Below are positions 48,239 to 58,095 of a DNA stretch of 64,000 bases, in pieces. Every line of letters starts with the position of its first letter. The stretch's first letter is position 1. Source of the DNA: Ostreococcus mediterraneus (taxonomy: Eukaryota > Chlorophyta > Mamiellophyceae > Mamiellales > Bathycoccaceae); assembly GCA_012295225.1 (NCBI GenBank), contig WMKK01000005.1, positions 688,958-752,957 of the forward strand, written 5' to 3'. Below the pieces are notes generated by a model, which did no database searches, was not told the DNA's origin, and saw only the letters and a program-made list of their open reading frames with translations. A program made the translations under genes and the position numbers.

Positions 48239-48952
48239 TTAGCCACAGAACTTGTCATACGAACGTCGGATGCACTCCAACGCGCCCTCGTCCCCGACGC
48301 ACGCGTCCTCGAGCGCTCGGCGGGCCCTTTCACAAAATTCCAATTCCGCCGCCGCTATCCGCGCCCCATCCGCGCGAGGCGCCGCGGCGACAAGTATCGC
48401 CGCATCACTTTTCGCTCGCTGGATGCCATCGAACGCATCCACGATGGCGTCCATGCGCGACGAACCGCCCTCGCGCGCGACGTACGCCTCGAAGAACAGC
48501 GCGTACGGCTCCGTCGTCTTCACCGCGCGCGCCATGCCCACCGCCGCGCGAACGCGTCGCGCGACGCTCATACCGACGTTCGAGTGCGCGCTATCCCGCG
48601 ACAGCTCGGCGCGACACGCGCGCGCGACGGCGTCGAGCGTCTCGACGTCGGCGGACGGCACGTCGCTCCGCGCGCGCGTCCTCGTCCTCGCGTCCTCGTC
48701 GTCGTCGTCGTCCACCGCGAGCGGTGCGCTGTCGCGCACAGGCGTGCCTCCTCGCGCGTGACGCCGACGCACGACGCCCATGGCGTCGCACATCGCCGCA
48801 GTCGAGGTCTGCGCGGCGCGCGCGCGCCTGAGCCCGCGCTCGACGTCCTCGCGCGCGTCCAACGCGTCCAACGCGCTCTGCGTCTCGCGTATCTCGCGGC
48901 GTAACGCGGCGATAGACGAGTCCGTCGTCGTCGTCGCCGTCGTCGTCGTCAT
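48239..48952 (-). CDS. Helical protein of unknown function
   Basis: The protein is about 237 aa from the first ATG at 48952 (MTTTTATTTT). It has a coiled coil (SSIAALRREIRETQSALDAL), an acidic Asp/Glu loop (around residue 80-90), and a helical second half with RRVRAAVGMARAVKTTEPYA, EAYVAREGG and RIAAAELEFCERARRALEDA. The C-terminus ends ECIRRSYDKFCG. I do not recognise the family. It is convergent with the RAMA gene at 55 bp, and its start lies 24 bp from a GGTACCGGTACC palindrome. Confidence 0.62.
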   Translation of the reverse strand: MTTTTATTTTDSSIAALRREIRETQSALDALDAREDVERGLRRARAAQTSTAAMCDAMGVVRRRHARGGTPVRDSAPLAVDDDDDEDARTRTRARSDVPSADVETLDAVARACRAELSRDSAHSNVGMSVARRVRAAVGMARAVKTTEPYALFFEAYVAREGGSSRMDAIVDAFDGIQRAKSDAAILVAAAPRADGARIAAAELEFCERARRALEDACVGDEGALECIRRSYDKFCG

Positions 48953-48976
48953 CCCGCGACGCGTCGACGAGTGAGG

Positions 48977-48984
48977 TACCGGTA
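48977..48984. promoter_or_regulatory. TACCGGTA within a 12-bp palindrome
   Basis: The core lies inside GGTACCGGTACC (48975-48986), 25 bp upstream of the ATG at 48952 on the minus strand. Confidence 0.3.
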
Positions 48985-49132
48985 CCAAAAACAAAAAGTA
49001 AACAAAAATTCGTCGTCGAGTGAGTATTAAAAAGTTGAACCAAAAGTCGCACCATCCGTCAACCGAAAACTAGTATACGACGCGTCGTCGTCGTGATCAT
49101 CGTCAGCGTGTCATCAATTCGCGAGAACATGA

Positions 49133-49858
49133 TTAATGCGAAAATCTGCACGAATCGCCGCGATCGCATCGTCCCTCTTTGAACGCGTAGCATTCGCCGC
49201 GAGGTCGGTCGCCTCCGCCGCCGTACCCGCCGCCGTACCCGCCTCGACCGCCGCCTCCGCCGCCGCCGGGCGCGTGTGAAAATCGGCACGAGTCCCCTCG
49301 GTCGCATTCACCGCGCTGGAACGCATAACACGCACCACCACCGCCGCCGCCACCGCCGCCACCGCGTCCAAATCCACCACCACCGCCGCCGCCCGGTCCG
49401 TGTGAAAATCGACACCCATCCCCGCGGTCGCACTCGCCCCGTTGAAACGCGTAGCACGCCGGTTTATCCTCCCCAAACCTCGCCTTCTTCGCCTGCTTAC
49501 ACGGTTCACACCTCGTCGGCACATTCGTCCACCCTTTCGTCGCGTAGAACTCTTGTTCGCCAATCGTAAAGATAAACTCGGCGTCGCAGTCCCGGCAGTT
49601 GAGCGCGCGGTCCTCGTAGGTTCCAGCGCTCACCTTGCCCGCGGCGGCCGATGCGGACTTCGTGTGCACCTTGAATCCATCATCGTCGTCATCAGCGCCG
49701 TCTGCGGTGTCTTCGGTATCGACTTTGGTCTTTTTCGCGTCGTCCGCGGCGTCACGCGCGGCGTCGTCGCCGTCAGAGCCGGATGAATCGCGCTCGCGCT
49801 TGTCCTTCTTTTCCTTCTTCTCCTTTTTTTCCTTTGGGGATTTCGCCTCTTTCGCCAT
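49133..49858 (-). CDS. Zinc-ribbon plus three CCCH zinc fingers on glycine linkers
   Basis: The 241-aa protein has a Lys/Glu-rich start (KEKKEKKEKKDKRE), an acidic region, then a treble-clef-like zinc ribbon at about 85-125: NCRDCDAEFIFTIGEQEFYA and PTRCEPCKQAKKAR. Three CCCH fingers (C-x7-C-x5-C-x3-H, type CYAFQRGECDRGDxCRFSH) follow, separated by poly-Gly linkers; the third reads CYAFKEGRCDRGD and ends the protein. Such fingers usually bind single-stranded RNA. The near-identical first two fingers suggest recent duplication. A role in mRNA binding is inferred; no orthologue with known function comes to mind. Confidence 0.85.
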   Translation of the reverse strand: MAKEAKSPKEKKEKKEKKDKRERDSSGSDGDDAARDAADDAKKTKVDTEDTADGADDDDDGFKVHTKSASAAAGKVSAGTYEDRALNCRDCDAEFIFTIGEQEFYATKGWTNVPTRCEPCKQAKKARFGEDKPACYAFQRGECDRGDGCRFSHGPGGGGGGGFGRGGGGGGGGGGACYAFQRGECDRGDSCRFSHAPGGGGGGGRGGYGGGYGGGGDRPRGECYAFKEGRCDRGDSCRFSH

Positions 49859-50173
49859 GGTGGTGCGTGGTGACGTGGTGCGCGTGTGACGTGGGAAGTA
49901 ACGTGTGCGTTACGTGCGGTGCGGGCGTTCGAACGACGTCGTCGCGCGCGTCGGCGTGTGAGGAATGCGTGGAGCGTGGGAGAATTGTCTCTCGAGGTGG
50001 CGGCGCCGCCACGTTGGTTTTATGTCGAATGTATATAGGGTACTCATGGTGTATACTATTGTGAATGTGGCTGGTTTGGTGTGAAATTGACGCGCGCGTT
50101 GGGCGGGCGCGGCGCGCGACGGCGACGGCGTGGAGGCGCTGGCGACGTTTCAGAATGCGTATTTTAATAGTGT
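49859..50173. other. Gene-free stretch upstream of the CCCH gene
   Basis: These 315 bp hold the leftward promoter of the CCCH gene and the 3' flank of PMS2. An AT-richer island at about 50020-50065 contains TATATA. No gene is seen. Confidence 0.4.
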
Positions 50174-52759
50174 CTATTGCAGTGTTTTCAAATGCCGCAT
50201 CGTCGGACGGCCGTGCGGGCAATTCCAGGGCGCGGCGAGCGAGGCGAGGCGGTGGAGCGCCGAACGCATGCGTCGGCGGTCGAGCGCGTCTCCAATCATG
50301 ATGCTCGAACGGCACGCGCGCATGGCGAGCGCGGCGCGGACTTTGGATGGGCGAATGATTCGCGGTGGGTGTGCGGTGGCGGTGGTGGCGTCGGTGGGCG
50401 TCGTCGTCGGAAACGTGGACGCGAGTCCGATGGAGAGCTGGGATTTGGGCGGAAGCGCGTCGCCGCCTTGATCGAGTAACGCCACGAGCTCGTGGACGTC
50501 GGATTTGTCGAATGCGACATTCTTGATGAATGGCACGGCGTTGAGCTTTAGCGTTCCGAACGATGGACGTGAGTGGCAGCATGCGGACGCGGGCATGGCG
50601 GACGCATTGTTTGCGTCGGCTCCCATTTCGGCGGCGTCGCAAAAGCCAAAACCGTTTTGTAGAAACACGGGCATGTTTCGCAACACCACTTGTTCTTCAG
50701 CAGCACTCAAGTCAAGTGAGACCGGAGCGATGAGCGGCTGCCGGTTCAACGTTGTCGTGCGCTGGAGCTTTTCAAAATTGTAGATTTCGTCGCTCGCGTG
50801 TTGGTCGACGATGAACAAGTCGTCCCCGAGCGTGGCTAGAATGAAACCGAGGTTGAACTGACCGACAATTCGCATCTTGGTGAAATCCGATTTGTCAAAC
50901 ACGCGCTCGAGTTCCGATGCCGCCTTGACCACGTCTGGGACTGGCGCGTCTTTGTCGTTTGGAATTGAAGCCGAGGCGTACGTCGACGCCGACGTCGACG
51001 TCGGCTGCGCTGTATTCTTTCGCAATGTCTCCGCCGATACTTTCGCGTTTCGTCGTCGTTGAATCATGGATTCGAACGAAAACGACACCGTGCCACTTCC
51101 AGTGCTCTCGCGCCCGCGCACACTTCGCGTCTCCTCCGTTTTGGCGAGGAGCACGTCGTCAAACGCCACGGCGTCGTGTCCCATGGGTTCGACTTCGCCG
51201 CCATCTTCTTCTACTTCTAATAAATCGCGTCCACCGCCTATGTCATCCTTCGCTCGCGGCGTGATGCTATCATCGCCAGCGTCATTGGATGTTTCTAAAT
51301 CTTCCTCTTTCACCGCTGGTATCGGTGCGATGTCGTCCAGGGCAACTTTGGCCATCGCCGCGTCTTCGTCCGTCACGGACTCTTCTTTGACGACCGATGT
51401 CCAACCACCGCCGAGCGCCACTGCGGTCGTTTCACGAGTGAATCCAAAGTTTTGCAAGTTCTTTTGCGTCGATATACCTGCAGCGTCGCGCTTCGTTCCG
51501 CGTCGTTCGTCTGAATTCTGCGTTGCGTGCAACATCGACTCAAAACTTTCTCTTCCCCCGTAATAGGGTGAAGGTGAAGCATCTTCGCTACCTCCGTCAT
51601 CGCCACCTTCGTCGTCATCATCGTGCATTTTGATGTCACTGCCTTCACCTGTTGCTGCCGAAGTTTTGGCCGCCGGCGTCACGGCGTACGTGTACCGACT
51701 GGGCGCGAACAATTCGCCGAGCGCCTCGCGCGTGCGCGCCAATAATTCTTGCTCCAAGTGCAGCATAATCTTACGCTTGTCCGGCGTGACGTTGACATCG
51801 TACGAATCCAGAGGAAGCTGAAAATCGAGCACCACCATGGGCGCCTGTGCGGCGTTAAATGAGCGATACAACTCGTTCACAACCTTTGCAATTTTTGGAA
51901 CGTCCACCGGCCGACCGTTGACGTAATAAAACTGTCGGTCCGCCCCGGCGCGCCCGCATCCGGGTTCGGGCTTGGAGATATACCCCACAATCTTACACCC
52001 CGTGCTACCGGCAAGCACCACGTCCACTTCGCGCATGCACGCCACCATTTTCGACCCAAACACGGTGACGATGTTCTCTCGCACCGACGCGTCCTCACCC
52101 CCTCGCGTATGCAACACATTCGCCCGTCCGTACTTCCCACTTTGATGCGTACACAACATCCTCACTTTTTTCGACATTAACGCATACGCCTGCACCACTA
52201 ACAAAGCCTTGCCGTACTCGCGCTTGACATTTCGCAAAAACTCCTTTCTCCGAACCGGCAACGGCGCGAACAACTCTCTCGCCGTCACCGTCGTCCCCAC
52301 GCTTCTCGGCACAGTCTCCGTGCTCACGATCGCTCCATCTCGGTTGTACTCAATCTTCGTCCCAGAATCATCCTTCGCCGTGCGCGTAGTCACGCTCACA
52401 CCGCTTGAGATCCCACATAACGACGACAACGCCTCGCCTCGAAATCCAAACGTCCCCAACTGTTGCAAGTCTTCAAACGTCTCGAGCTTACTCGTCGCAT
52501 ATTTCGTCGTTAACGCCGCGAAATTCTCTACCGAGACCCCTGTGCCGTTATCGGAAACCTCGACGACGTCCGTGCCGTGGTCTTTCAGGCGAATTTCCAC
52601 GTTTGTCGCGCCCGCGTCGAGGGCGTTTTCGATGAGCTCCTTGACGCAGGCGCTCAAGCTCACGACCACTTGACCGGCGCAAATGCGATGTATGGCGTCG
52701 TGCGGAATGCGTGCGATGGCGCGCGCGGGTGCGGGAGTGATGATTGGTGGGTGTGACAT
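50174..52759 (-). CDS. PMS2: DNA mismatch repair endonuclease, PMS2-type MutL homologue
   Basis: The 861-aa protein is the nuclease-bearing MutL subunit (called PMS1 in plants) that pairs with MLH1. The N-terminal GHKL ATPase is complete: KELIENALDAGAT, VSDNGTGV, GTFGFRGEALSSL. Further on come YYVNGRPVDVPKI and SYDVNVTPDKRKIML, then a long acidic linker of about 300 residues. The C-terminal domain has the endonuclease motif DQHASDEIYNFE near residue 655 and the zinc-site motifs ACRSSIMIGDAL and CPHGRPTMRHL at the end. All catalytic motifs are kept, and no intron is needed. Confidence 0.96.
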   Translation of the reverse strand: MSHPPIITPAPARAIARIPHDAIHRICAGQVVVSLSACVKELIENALDAGATNVEIRLKDHGTDVVEVSDNGTGVSVENFAALTTKYATSKLETFEDLQQLGTFGFRGEALSSLCGISSGVSVTTRTAKDDSGTKIEYNRDGAIVSTETVPRSVGTTVTARELFAPLPVRRKEFLRNVKREYGKALLVVQAYALMSKKVRMLCTHQSGKYGRANVLHTRGGEDASVRENIVTVFGSKMVACMREVDVVLAGSTGCKIVGYISKPEPGCGRAGADRQFYYVNGRPVDVPKIAKVVNELYRSFNAAQAPMVVLDFQLPLDSYDVNVTPDKRKIMLHLEQELLARTREALGELFAPSRYTYAVTPAAKTSAATGEGSDIKMHDDDDEGGDDGGSEDASPSPYYGGRESFESMLHATQNSDERRGTKRDAAGISTQKNLQNFGFTRETTAVALGGGWTSVVKEESVTDEDAAMAKVALDDIAPIPAVKEEDLETSNDAGDDSITPRAKDDIGGGRDLLEVEEDGGEVEPMGHDAVAFDDVLLAKTEETRSVRGRESTGSGTVSFSFESMIQRRRNAKVSAETLRKNTAQPTSTSASTYASASIPNDKDAPVPDVVKAASELERVFDKSDFTKMRIVGQFNLGFILATLGDDLFIVDQHASDEIYNFEKLQRTTTLNRQPLIAPVSLDLSAAEEQVVLRNMPVFLQNGFGFCDAAEMGADANNASAMPASACCHSRPSFGTLKLNAVPFIKNVAFDKSDVHELVALLDQGGDALPPKSQLSIGLASTFPTTTPTDATTATAHPPRIIRPSKVRAALAMRACRSSIMIGDALDRRRMRSALHRLASLAAPWNCPHGRPTMRHLKTLQ

Positions 52760-52918
52760 CGCACGCGCGCGAAGTGGGCGTCGGTGCGCGGCGGTGTGCG
52801 GGTGAGCTCGCGTTTGAGATGTGAGACATTTGAAACGTTTCGGGACGTCTGGGGTCGTCGACGTTGAAGTTCTATTCGCTAATGGTGTGATCGCGACGCG
52901 CGCGAGCGCGAATGAGAG

Positions 52919-54484
52919 CTACTTTCGACGTCTATTCGTTGCCATGTGGCGGCGCTCGTTGGGATTGCGGCGAACGTCGCCACCGCCGATTTCGTATACG
53001 GTTTTCTGGCTCGTCATGTGCTTTTCGCTCGCGTACGTGTCGTCATTGTACTCGGCGGCGAAAACATCGTCTCCAACTTGCTTCTTGGTCAACCGCACGC
53101 CCATGAGTTGGTCTTCACGTAAGATGACCTTTTTTGCTTGACGTCCACCCTTGGGTGCGGGTAACGTATATTTTGACCCGCGCAAGACAAACTTTTTACG
53201 CACGCCGAATTGCTCGACGCCGTCTCGCGTCACGGTGTGTTCCACCTTTTGTAACGTCTGATTTCCGCACTTGGGGCAGAAAATTCGAGATAAATTGCGC
53301 GTAATTTCCTCACACGCGTGACACCGCAGTACCCAGCGCCGGAGGTGCTCGATGCGCATGCCGTCAGGGGTGACGAGCTTCATGCCCATTTGTAAAATGA
53401 CGTTTTGCATGGCAAAATCCGCCGTGACGGATGACACGCACGATTCGAGCTCAACCTCGTAATCGTCATCTTCGTCGTCGTCATCACCCGCCGTCGACGC
53501 CGCGTCGTCGATTTCGCCGCGCGACGTGAAAAAGTCTTCAGCACGTTTCGCCGCCTCCTCCAACTCGACAGAAATGTCTTCTCCGCCGCGATCCCGCGCC
53601 TCCGCCGCCAGTCGAGCGGCTTCCTCCTCAGCTTCCTTCTTGCGCGATTCACGTTTCTGTCTACGCACGCGCGTCGTGCGACTGACGGCAGATTCCCAAG
53701 CATCATCATCGACAGCATCTTTAACTATGTGTTCCTGCGCGGCAAGAATTTCCTTCGCGGCGACTTCGCGCGCGAGCCGCTCGGCTTCGCGATTTTCTCG
53801 CGCCTCCTTTGCCGCCGCGGACTCGTCTTCGCCAACCGCTGATGCATCCTTAGAATCATCACTCACGCGCAAAGACGCCATAGACGCGCGAGCCAAACGT
53901 TCGGCTTCTTCATTCGCAGCGTTCATGTCATCAAGCTCGGCCCAATCCGAGGCATTCGGCACGAAATCCCACCCCGGTTGCTTCTCGAATCGATTCGCTC
54001 GCTTGGCGTGCGTCCTCAACGCCGCTGGCTCTGTCCTTAAATGCTCCACCCCATGGTTCCTTTGCTCCAAATCATACGCCAACGCAATAATCTTAACATC
54101 TACACTCGATAACGCCGCAGCGTCGCCCGTTTTCATCGCAAACGCCTTCACCGCCTGCACAGACGCCTCGCTCGGCGCGCACGTCGTCAGCGTCCCCAGC
54201 GCCCGAGCGAGCGCCTCTCGACCCTTCTTATCACGAATCTCATCAATAACCTCGTCAATCGTCACGCACATCGCATCAAAATGTTCGAGCTTGAACCCTT
54301 TAATGATTGCGTTGGCGTCGATGACGGCTTTGCGCACGTCAGGGTCGCGGAGCTGTGCGCTTTTGGCCGCCTCCGCCGCCGCCGCCTCTGCGTTTGCACC
54401 CACGGCTGGCGGCTCGGGGTCGTCGCGCACGATTTTGGACCACGGCGAGGGCGTAGATTGGGTCGACGATGATGACGACGCCAT
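52919..54484 (-). CDS. NOB1: 20S pre-rRNA endonuclease NOB1
   Basis: NOB1 cleaves 20S pre-rRNA to make 18S rRNA in cytoplasmic 40S precursors. The 521-aa protein starts with a Ser/Thr/Pro stretch, then a PIN domain (AVIDANAIIKG with catalytic Asp56, TIDEVIDEIRDKKGREAL, SSVDVKIIALAYDLE). A long charged coiled-coil linker follows (about 190-345), and a zinc ribbon (LRRWVLRCHACEEITR, FCPKCGNQTL) near 390-425. The C-terminal NOB1 block includes TLPAPKGGRQAKKVILREDQ. The linker is longer than usual. It lies 159 bp past the PMS2 start on the same strand. Confidence 0.96.
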   Translation of the reverse strand: MASSSSSTQSTPSPWSKIVRDDPEPPAVGANAEAAAAEAAKSAQLRDPDVRKAVIDANAIIKGFKLEHFDAMCVTIDEVIDEIRDKKGREALARALGTLTTCAPSEASVQAVKAFAMKTGDAAALSSVDVKIIALAYDLEQRNHGVEHLRTEPAALRTHAKRANRFEKQPGWDFVPNASDWAELDDMNAANEEAERLARASMASLRVSDDSKDASAVGEDESAAAKEARENREAERLAREVAAKEILAAQEHIVKDAVDDDAWESAVSRTTRVRRQKRESRKKEAEEEAARLAAEARDRGGEDISVELEEAAKRAEDFFTSRGEIDDAASTAGDDDDEDDDYEVELESCVSSVTADFAMQNVILQMGMKLVTPDGMRIEHLRRWVLRCHACEEITRNLSRIFCPKCGNQTLQKVEHTVTRDGVEQFGVRKKFVLRGSKYTLPAPKGGRQAKKVILREDQLMGVRLTKKQVGDDVFAAEYNDDTYASEKHMTSQKTVYEIGGGDVRRNPNERRHMATNRRRK

Positions 54485-54666
54485 GGTGTGCGCGCGTGGT
54501 CGTGGCGTGTGCGATGCCGCGCGGTGGCGTGCGCGCGAATGAGGGTGGAGCTCGTCGGGGCGGCGCTGCTGGCGACGAGGCGTAACGAGTGGTACGAGTG
54601 TGTATTACTTGTGTATGTTCTAAGAAATCAAACGCCGCCGTCGGCGGTGTGCCGTGTGACGTGGAC

Positions 54667-56058
54667 TCATTCGCTGAGCTGGACGCCGGCTTGGATTTGC
54701 CCCCAACCAATCAAACGCCAGTGCTTTTCGACGCGACGGGACAGGGCGACTTTTTCACCCTCCTTGGTGCACACGGGCGAGGTGAGTTGAAGCTTGGCGA
54801 GATCGCCCTTGACGGCGACGACTCGCGCACCGGTACACATCGATCCGATGTTTAACATGAGAACTTCACTCTTGGCGAGCTTGCTAACCTTGCCTTGACG
54901 CTCGGAACCTTGCGTGCGAACGCCGAGTAAACGACGAAGCAAGAAAAAGTTGACTTCGAGCTCGGTGAACACTTCGGGAAGCTTGCCTACTTCACCGAGC
55001 ACTTGACCGACTAAACGATCAGCACGCGTGAGCGTGGGGTCGCACGTCGTACCAACGCCAATTAAACCACCCGGCACGGCGTATTGCAGTAAGTTTGACT
55101 CGGCAAACAACGACACGACGCGCGTCATGATGGGTTTGCACTGCATCTTGCCTTCGGCATCCTTGGTGACGATGCCCGGTCGCACTTCAACATTTTGTCC
55201 AACACGCAACACGCCTTGTAGGATGGATCCACCCGCAACACCACCTTGAATCTCTTCCACCTCTGCACCTGGTTTGTTCACGTCAAATGAACGAATGACA
55301 ATCATGTTTGGCGGATCGATAAAGTTGCGCGTCGGCACGGGGATCTTTTTGCAAATGTACTCGCACACGACGTCGATGTTGTACTTGAGTTGTGCGGAAA
55401 TCGGAATCACCGGCGCCCCATCTGCGATGGTGCCCTGAATGAATTTGCAAATCGTATCGTACTGGTTCGCCGCCGCGTTCTCTTGCACCAAATCAATCTT
55501 ATTCTGTAAGATGATGATGTGTTTCAATCGCATAATTTCCACCGCCGCCAAGTGCTCGCTCGTTTGCGGCTGCGGGCACGACTCGTTCCCGGCAATCAAC
55601 AACAACGCCCCATCCATCACCGCCGCCCCGTTCAACATCGTTGCCATTAAAATATCGTGACCCGGGCAATCTACAAACGATACATGTCTCACGAGCTGCA
55701 TCTTTTTATCCTCAAACCCCTTGACTTCGCACAACGGCGCGTCCTCCTTTGTCGAGCTATACGCCCGATAGCAATCCGGTCTCGGGCACTTATCATCCTC
55801 ACACTTGTAAATCTTCGCATTGGCGTACCCAAGCTTAATCGTGATGTTACGCTCGAGCTCATTCTTAAATCTCACGGTTTGTACGCCAGAAATCGCCTTC
55901 ACCACGGTCGACTTCCCGTGCGCCACGTGCCCGATGGTGCCAATGTTAATCGTCGCCTGTCGCGAAATCACCTCTGGGCTCAACGGCGTGAGCGTCGTCA
56001 CATCCAACGTCCCCAAGTCCTGCACGGACAATCCATCGTCACCGACCGTATACACCAT
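54667..56058 (-). CDS. EIF2G: Translation initiation factor eIF2 subunit gamma
   Basis: This is the GTPase subunit of eIF2, which brings initiator Met-tRNA to the 40S subunit. The protein is about 463 aa from ATG 56058. GTPase motifs are [12 protein letters not shown] (G1), the [17 protein letters not shown] switch, DCPGHD (G3) and QNKIDLV (G4). The zinc knuckle is present ([12 protein letters not shown]). Domains II-III carry [42 protein letters not shown] and VLMLNIGS. It is divergent from the WW-GYF gene. Confidence 0.97.
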   Translation of the reverse strand: MVYTVGDDGLSVQDLGTLDVTTLTPLSPEVISRQATINIGTIGHVAHGKSTVVKAISGVQTVRFKNELERNITIKLGYANAKIYKCEDDKCPRPDCYRAYSSTKEDAPLCEVKGFEDKKMQLVRHVSFVDCPGHDILMATMLNGAAVMDGALLLIAGNESCPQPQTSEHLAAVEIMRLKHIIILQNKIDLVQENAAANQYDTICKFIQGTIADGAPVIPISAQLKYNIDVVCEYICKKIPVPTRNFIDPPNMIVIRSFDVNKPGAEVEEIQGGVAGGSILQGVLRVGQNVEVRPGIVTKDAEGKMQCKPIMTRVVSLFAESNLLQYAVPGGLIGVGTTCDPTLTRADRLVGQVLGEVGKLPEVFTELEVNFFLLRRLLGVRTQGSERQGKVSKLAKSEVLMLNIGSMCTGARVVAVKGDLAKLQLTSPVCTKEGEKVALSRRVEKHWRLIGWGQIQAGVQLSE

Positions 56059-56491
56059 CGCCCTCACCACACGCGGCGCTCGACCGTCGACGGCGGCGTG
56101 TCAACGCTCTGGATGGATGGATCGATGGAAAACCCTCTCACCTACGCGCGACCCCTGTGCTTGGCTATCGCCCGTGCGATGGTGCGTTCAATGCGCGCGC
56201 GCGACGGGCGCGAACGCGAGCGCGTGTGTGTCGTCGTGCGTCCGCGCGCGCTCGGCGTGCGTTGGGTCGACGTCGGCGCGAGCGGCGGCGACTAGGGCGA
56301 AGGTTTCGAACGCAACCTCCTCGAACGTCCTCGGGAGTCCCTCAATCGACCAATCACGAACCTAAAAGCTAGGGTTGTGCCGTGGCGCGCCAAAGACATC
56401 AGCGCGAACGTCGACGGGCTGCGGCATACATTCGCGCGCGCCGCGGTCGACGGCGGCGTCGGACGACGCGGTGCGGTGCGGCGCGGCGGTC
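56059..56491. promoter_or_regulatory. Divergent promoter region, eIF2-gamma / WW-GYF gene
   Basis: This 433-bp gap lies between start codons. The WW-GYF frame stays open for 39 codons upstream of the chosen ATG, so a longer N-terminus cannot be excluded. No other gene or repeat is seen. Confidence 0.4.
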
Positions 56492-57943
56492 ATGAAGCGC
56501 GACCGCGGTGCTGGCGGCGAGAGCGCGGCGCGCGACGACGGAGCTGGTGTTGGCGCTGACGCCGATGATGGATTGGTTGGCGCTGGAACGGATGCGACGA
56601 CGACGACGACGACGACGAGGGATTTAGCGCGCGCGATCGCGGCGGCTCGCGCGCAATCCGTGGCGCGTCGTCATTCAACGTGGCTCGATTCCGGAGGCGA
56701 CGTCGAACACGGGCCCGGCGGGCGACGGGTTGAGATTAACTTTCCAGGGAGCAAGGAGGAGTACGAAGAGTTGTTGCTGGCGAGCGGCGCGAACGCGACG
56801 TTGACGAAGGATGGCGTCGGGAAAAAGTTGAGAAAGAATGCGGATGGTGATGGTGAGGATGATGATGCGGCGTGGGATGTCGCTGCGGTGATTGTGCCGG
56901 AGGATGCGCGCGGGGATGGGGACGAGGACGCCGAGGCGAGCGGACGCTCTGGCGGAGGGAAGTGGGTGCAATCGTACGACGCTGAGAGCGATGATTACTA
57001 TTATTTTCATGCGGAGACGCACGAGACAATGTGGGAGCGTCCGGTTGGGGTGGATATTATCTTGGATGAAACCGCGGTGGCAAAAATTGCCGAGGACAAG
57101 GCGGAGGAGGAGGCGAGACTCAAAGCGGCGCGAGAACGGTCCTTCGCCGAGGCGAGAACGGATGCAGATGTCACTGAAGATGCGTTACAAGCGCTGAAAA
57201 CGCACACGTCGGTGGATGTGGCAAATGTGAAACTCCCAGGCGCAAAGTCGTGGTATTACGAAGACGATTCGGGGCAATGGCAAGGGCCGTTTACGGCGGC
57301 GCAACTCATGGCGTGGCGCTCGATGCTGCCCATGGAGCTTCGCTTATTCGAGCACGACGACGAAGAAGCGGAGTGCACGCTCGCGGATGTGCTCGGTGAT
57401 ACGCCGTTAGTGGCGCAGTGCGCGGCGCTCGGAGTGGTGCTTCCGCCGCGTGCGACGGCTGCGCACGCCCAGCAAGCGCTTCGCGAAGCGCGCTCGGGCG
57501 GCGTCGTTCCCGAGTACGAAGCCGACGGCGACGTAGACGGCGCCGAAGCCGCCGAAGCTCCCAAGAGCGAGTGGGAGCGAGCCGTTTTAGATGGGTTACC
57601 ACCTGAACAAGCCATCATGCGCGGCGCTGACCCGGCAGAAATCGCGCGGCAGGTTGTCGAACAACGCGTCGCCGCTCAAGAGGCGTCGTACGGCGCCTCG
57701 GGCGTGTACAATAAATTCTTGCACAAAATCACCGACGCGTCAACGATCGCCAAGCCGACGTCGGTGTATGAAAACATTGGCCTCGACCGCTATGTCGACA
57801 CGCGCACGCTCGACGATGCGCTGCACGCGATGAAGAATCGCAAGGTGGTGAAATTGACCAAGAAGCAAATTGAAATTCTTAGGCGACGAAAAGCACAAAT
57901 CAAGGATCGCATCAACAACGAGTGGTTACGCAAGGATGATTAA
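56492..57943 (+). CDS. WW and GYF domain protein, probably spliceosome-associated
   Basis: The protein is about 483 aa from ATG 56492 (MKRDRGAGG). A helix ARAIAAARAQSVARR and a motif RRVEINFPGSKEEYEELL come first. A WW domain follows at about 157-184 (KWVQSYDAESDDYYYFHAET with WERP), and a GYF domain at about 253-303 (SWYYEDDSGQWQGPFTAAQL). Further on are a conserved-looking segment YNKFLHKITDASTIAKPTSV and a basic C-terminus KLTKKQIEILRRRKAQIKDR. WW and GYF domains both bind proline-rich partners, common among U5 and splicing proteins. Having both in one short chain is unusual, and the orthologue is not firmly recognised. Confidence 0.82.
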   Translation: MKRDRGAGGESAARDDGAGVGADADDGLVGAGTDATTTTTTTRDLARAIAAARAQSVARRHSTWLDSGGDVEHGPGGRRVEINFPGSKEEYEELLLASGANATLTKDGVGKKLRKNADGDGEDDDAAWDVAAVIVPEDARGDGDEDAEASGRSGGGKWVQSYDAESDDYYYFHAETHETMWERPVGVDIILDETAVAKIAEDKAEEEARLKAARERSFAEARTDADVTEDALQALKTHTSVDVANVKLPGAKSWYYEDDSGQWQGPFTAAQLMAWRSMLPMELRLFEHDDEEAECTLADVLGDTPLVAQCAALGVVLPPRATAAHAQQALREARSGGVVPEYEADGDVDGAEAAEAPKSEWERAVLDGLPPEQAIMRGADPAEIARQVVEQRVAAQEASYGASGVYNKFLHKITDASTIAKPTSVYENIGLDRYVDTRTLDDALHAMKNRKVVKLTKKQIEILRRRKAQIKDRINNEWLRKDD

Positions 57944-58095
57944 TGATTAATTCATGCGATCGCGCTCCTTGCGTATTACATTTGCATAGTGTATAGGTAG
58001 AATATAGCGAATGGATCATCCATGATTTCTTGTGAATGTGACGATCAAAGCGGCGTAGCGAAAACGCAGAAAATACAGAAAATACGAACGGCGGA

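Noticed and set aside
48227-48904. 225-codon Arg/His-rich plus-strand frame
   Set aside because: It is antisense to the helical protein at 48239-48952, which has balanced composition, a coiled coil and a normal ATG.
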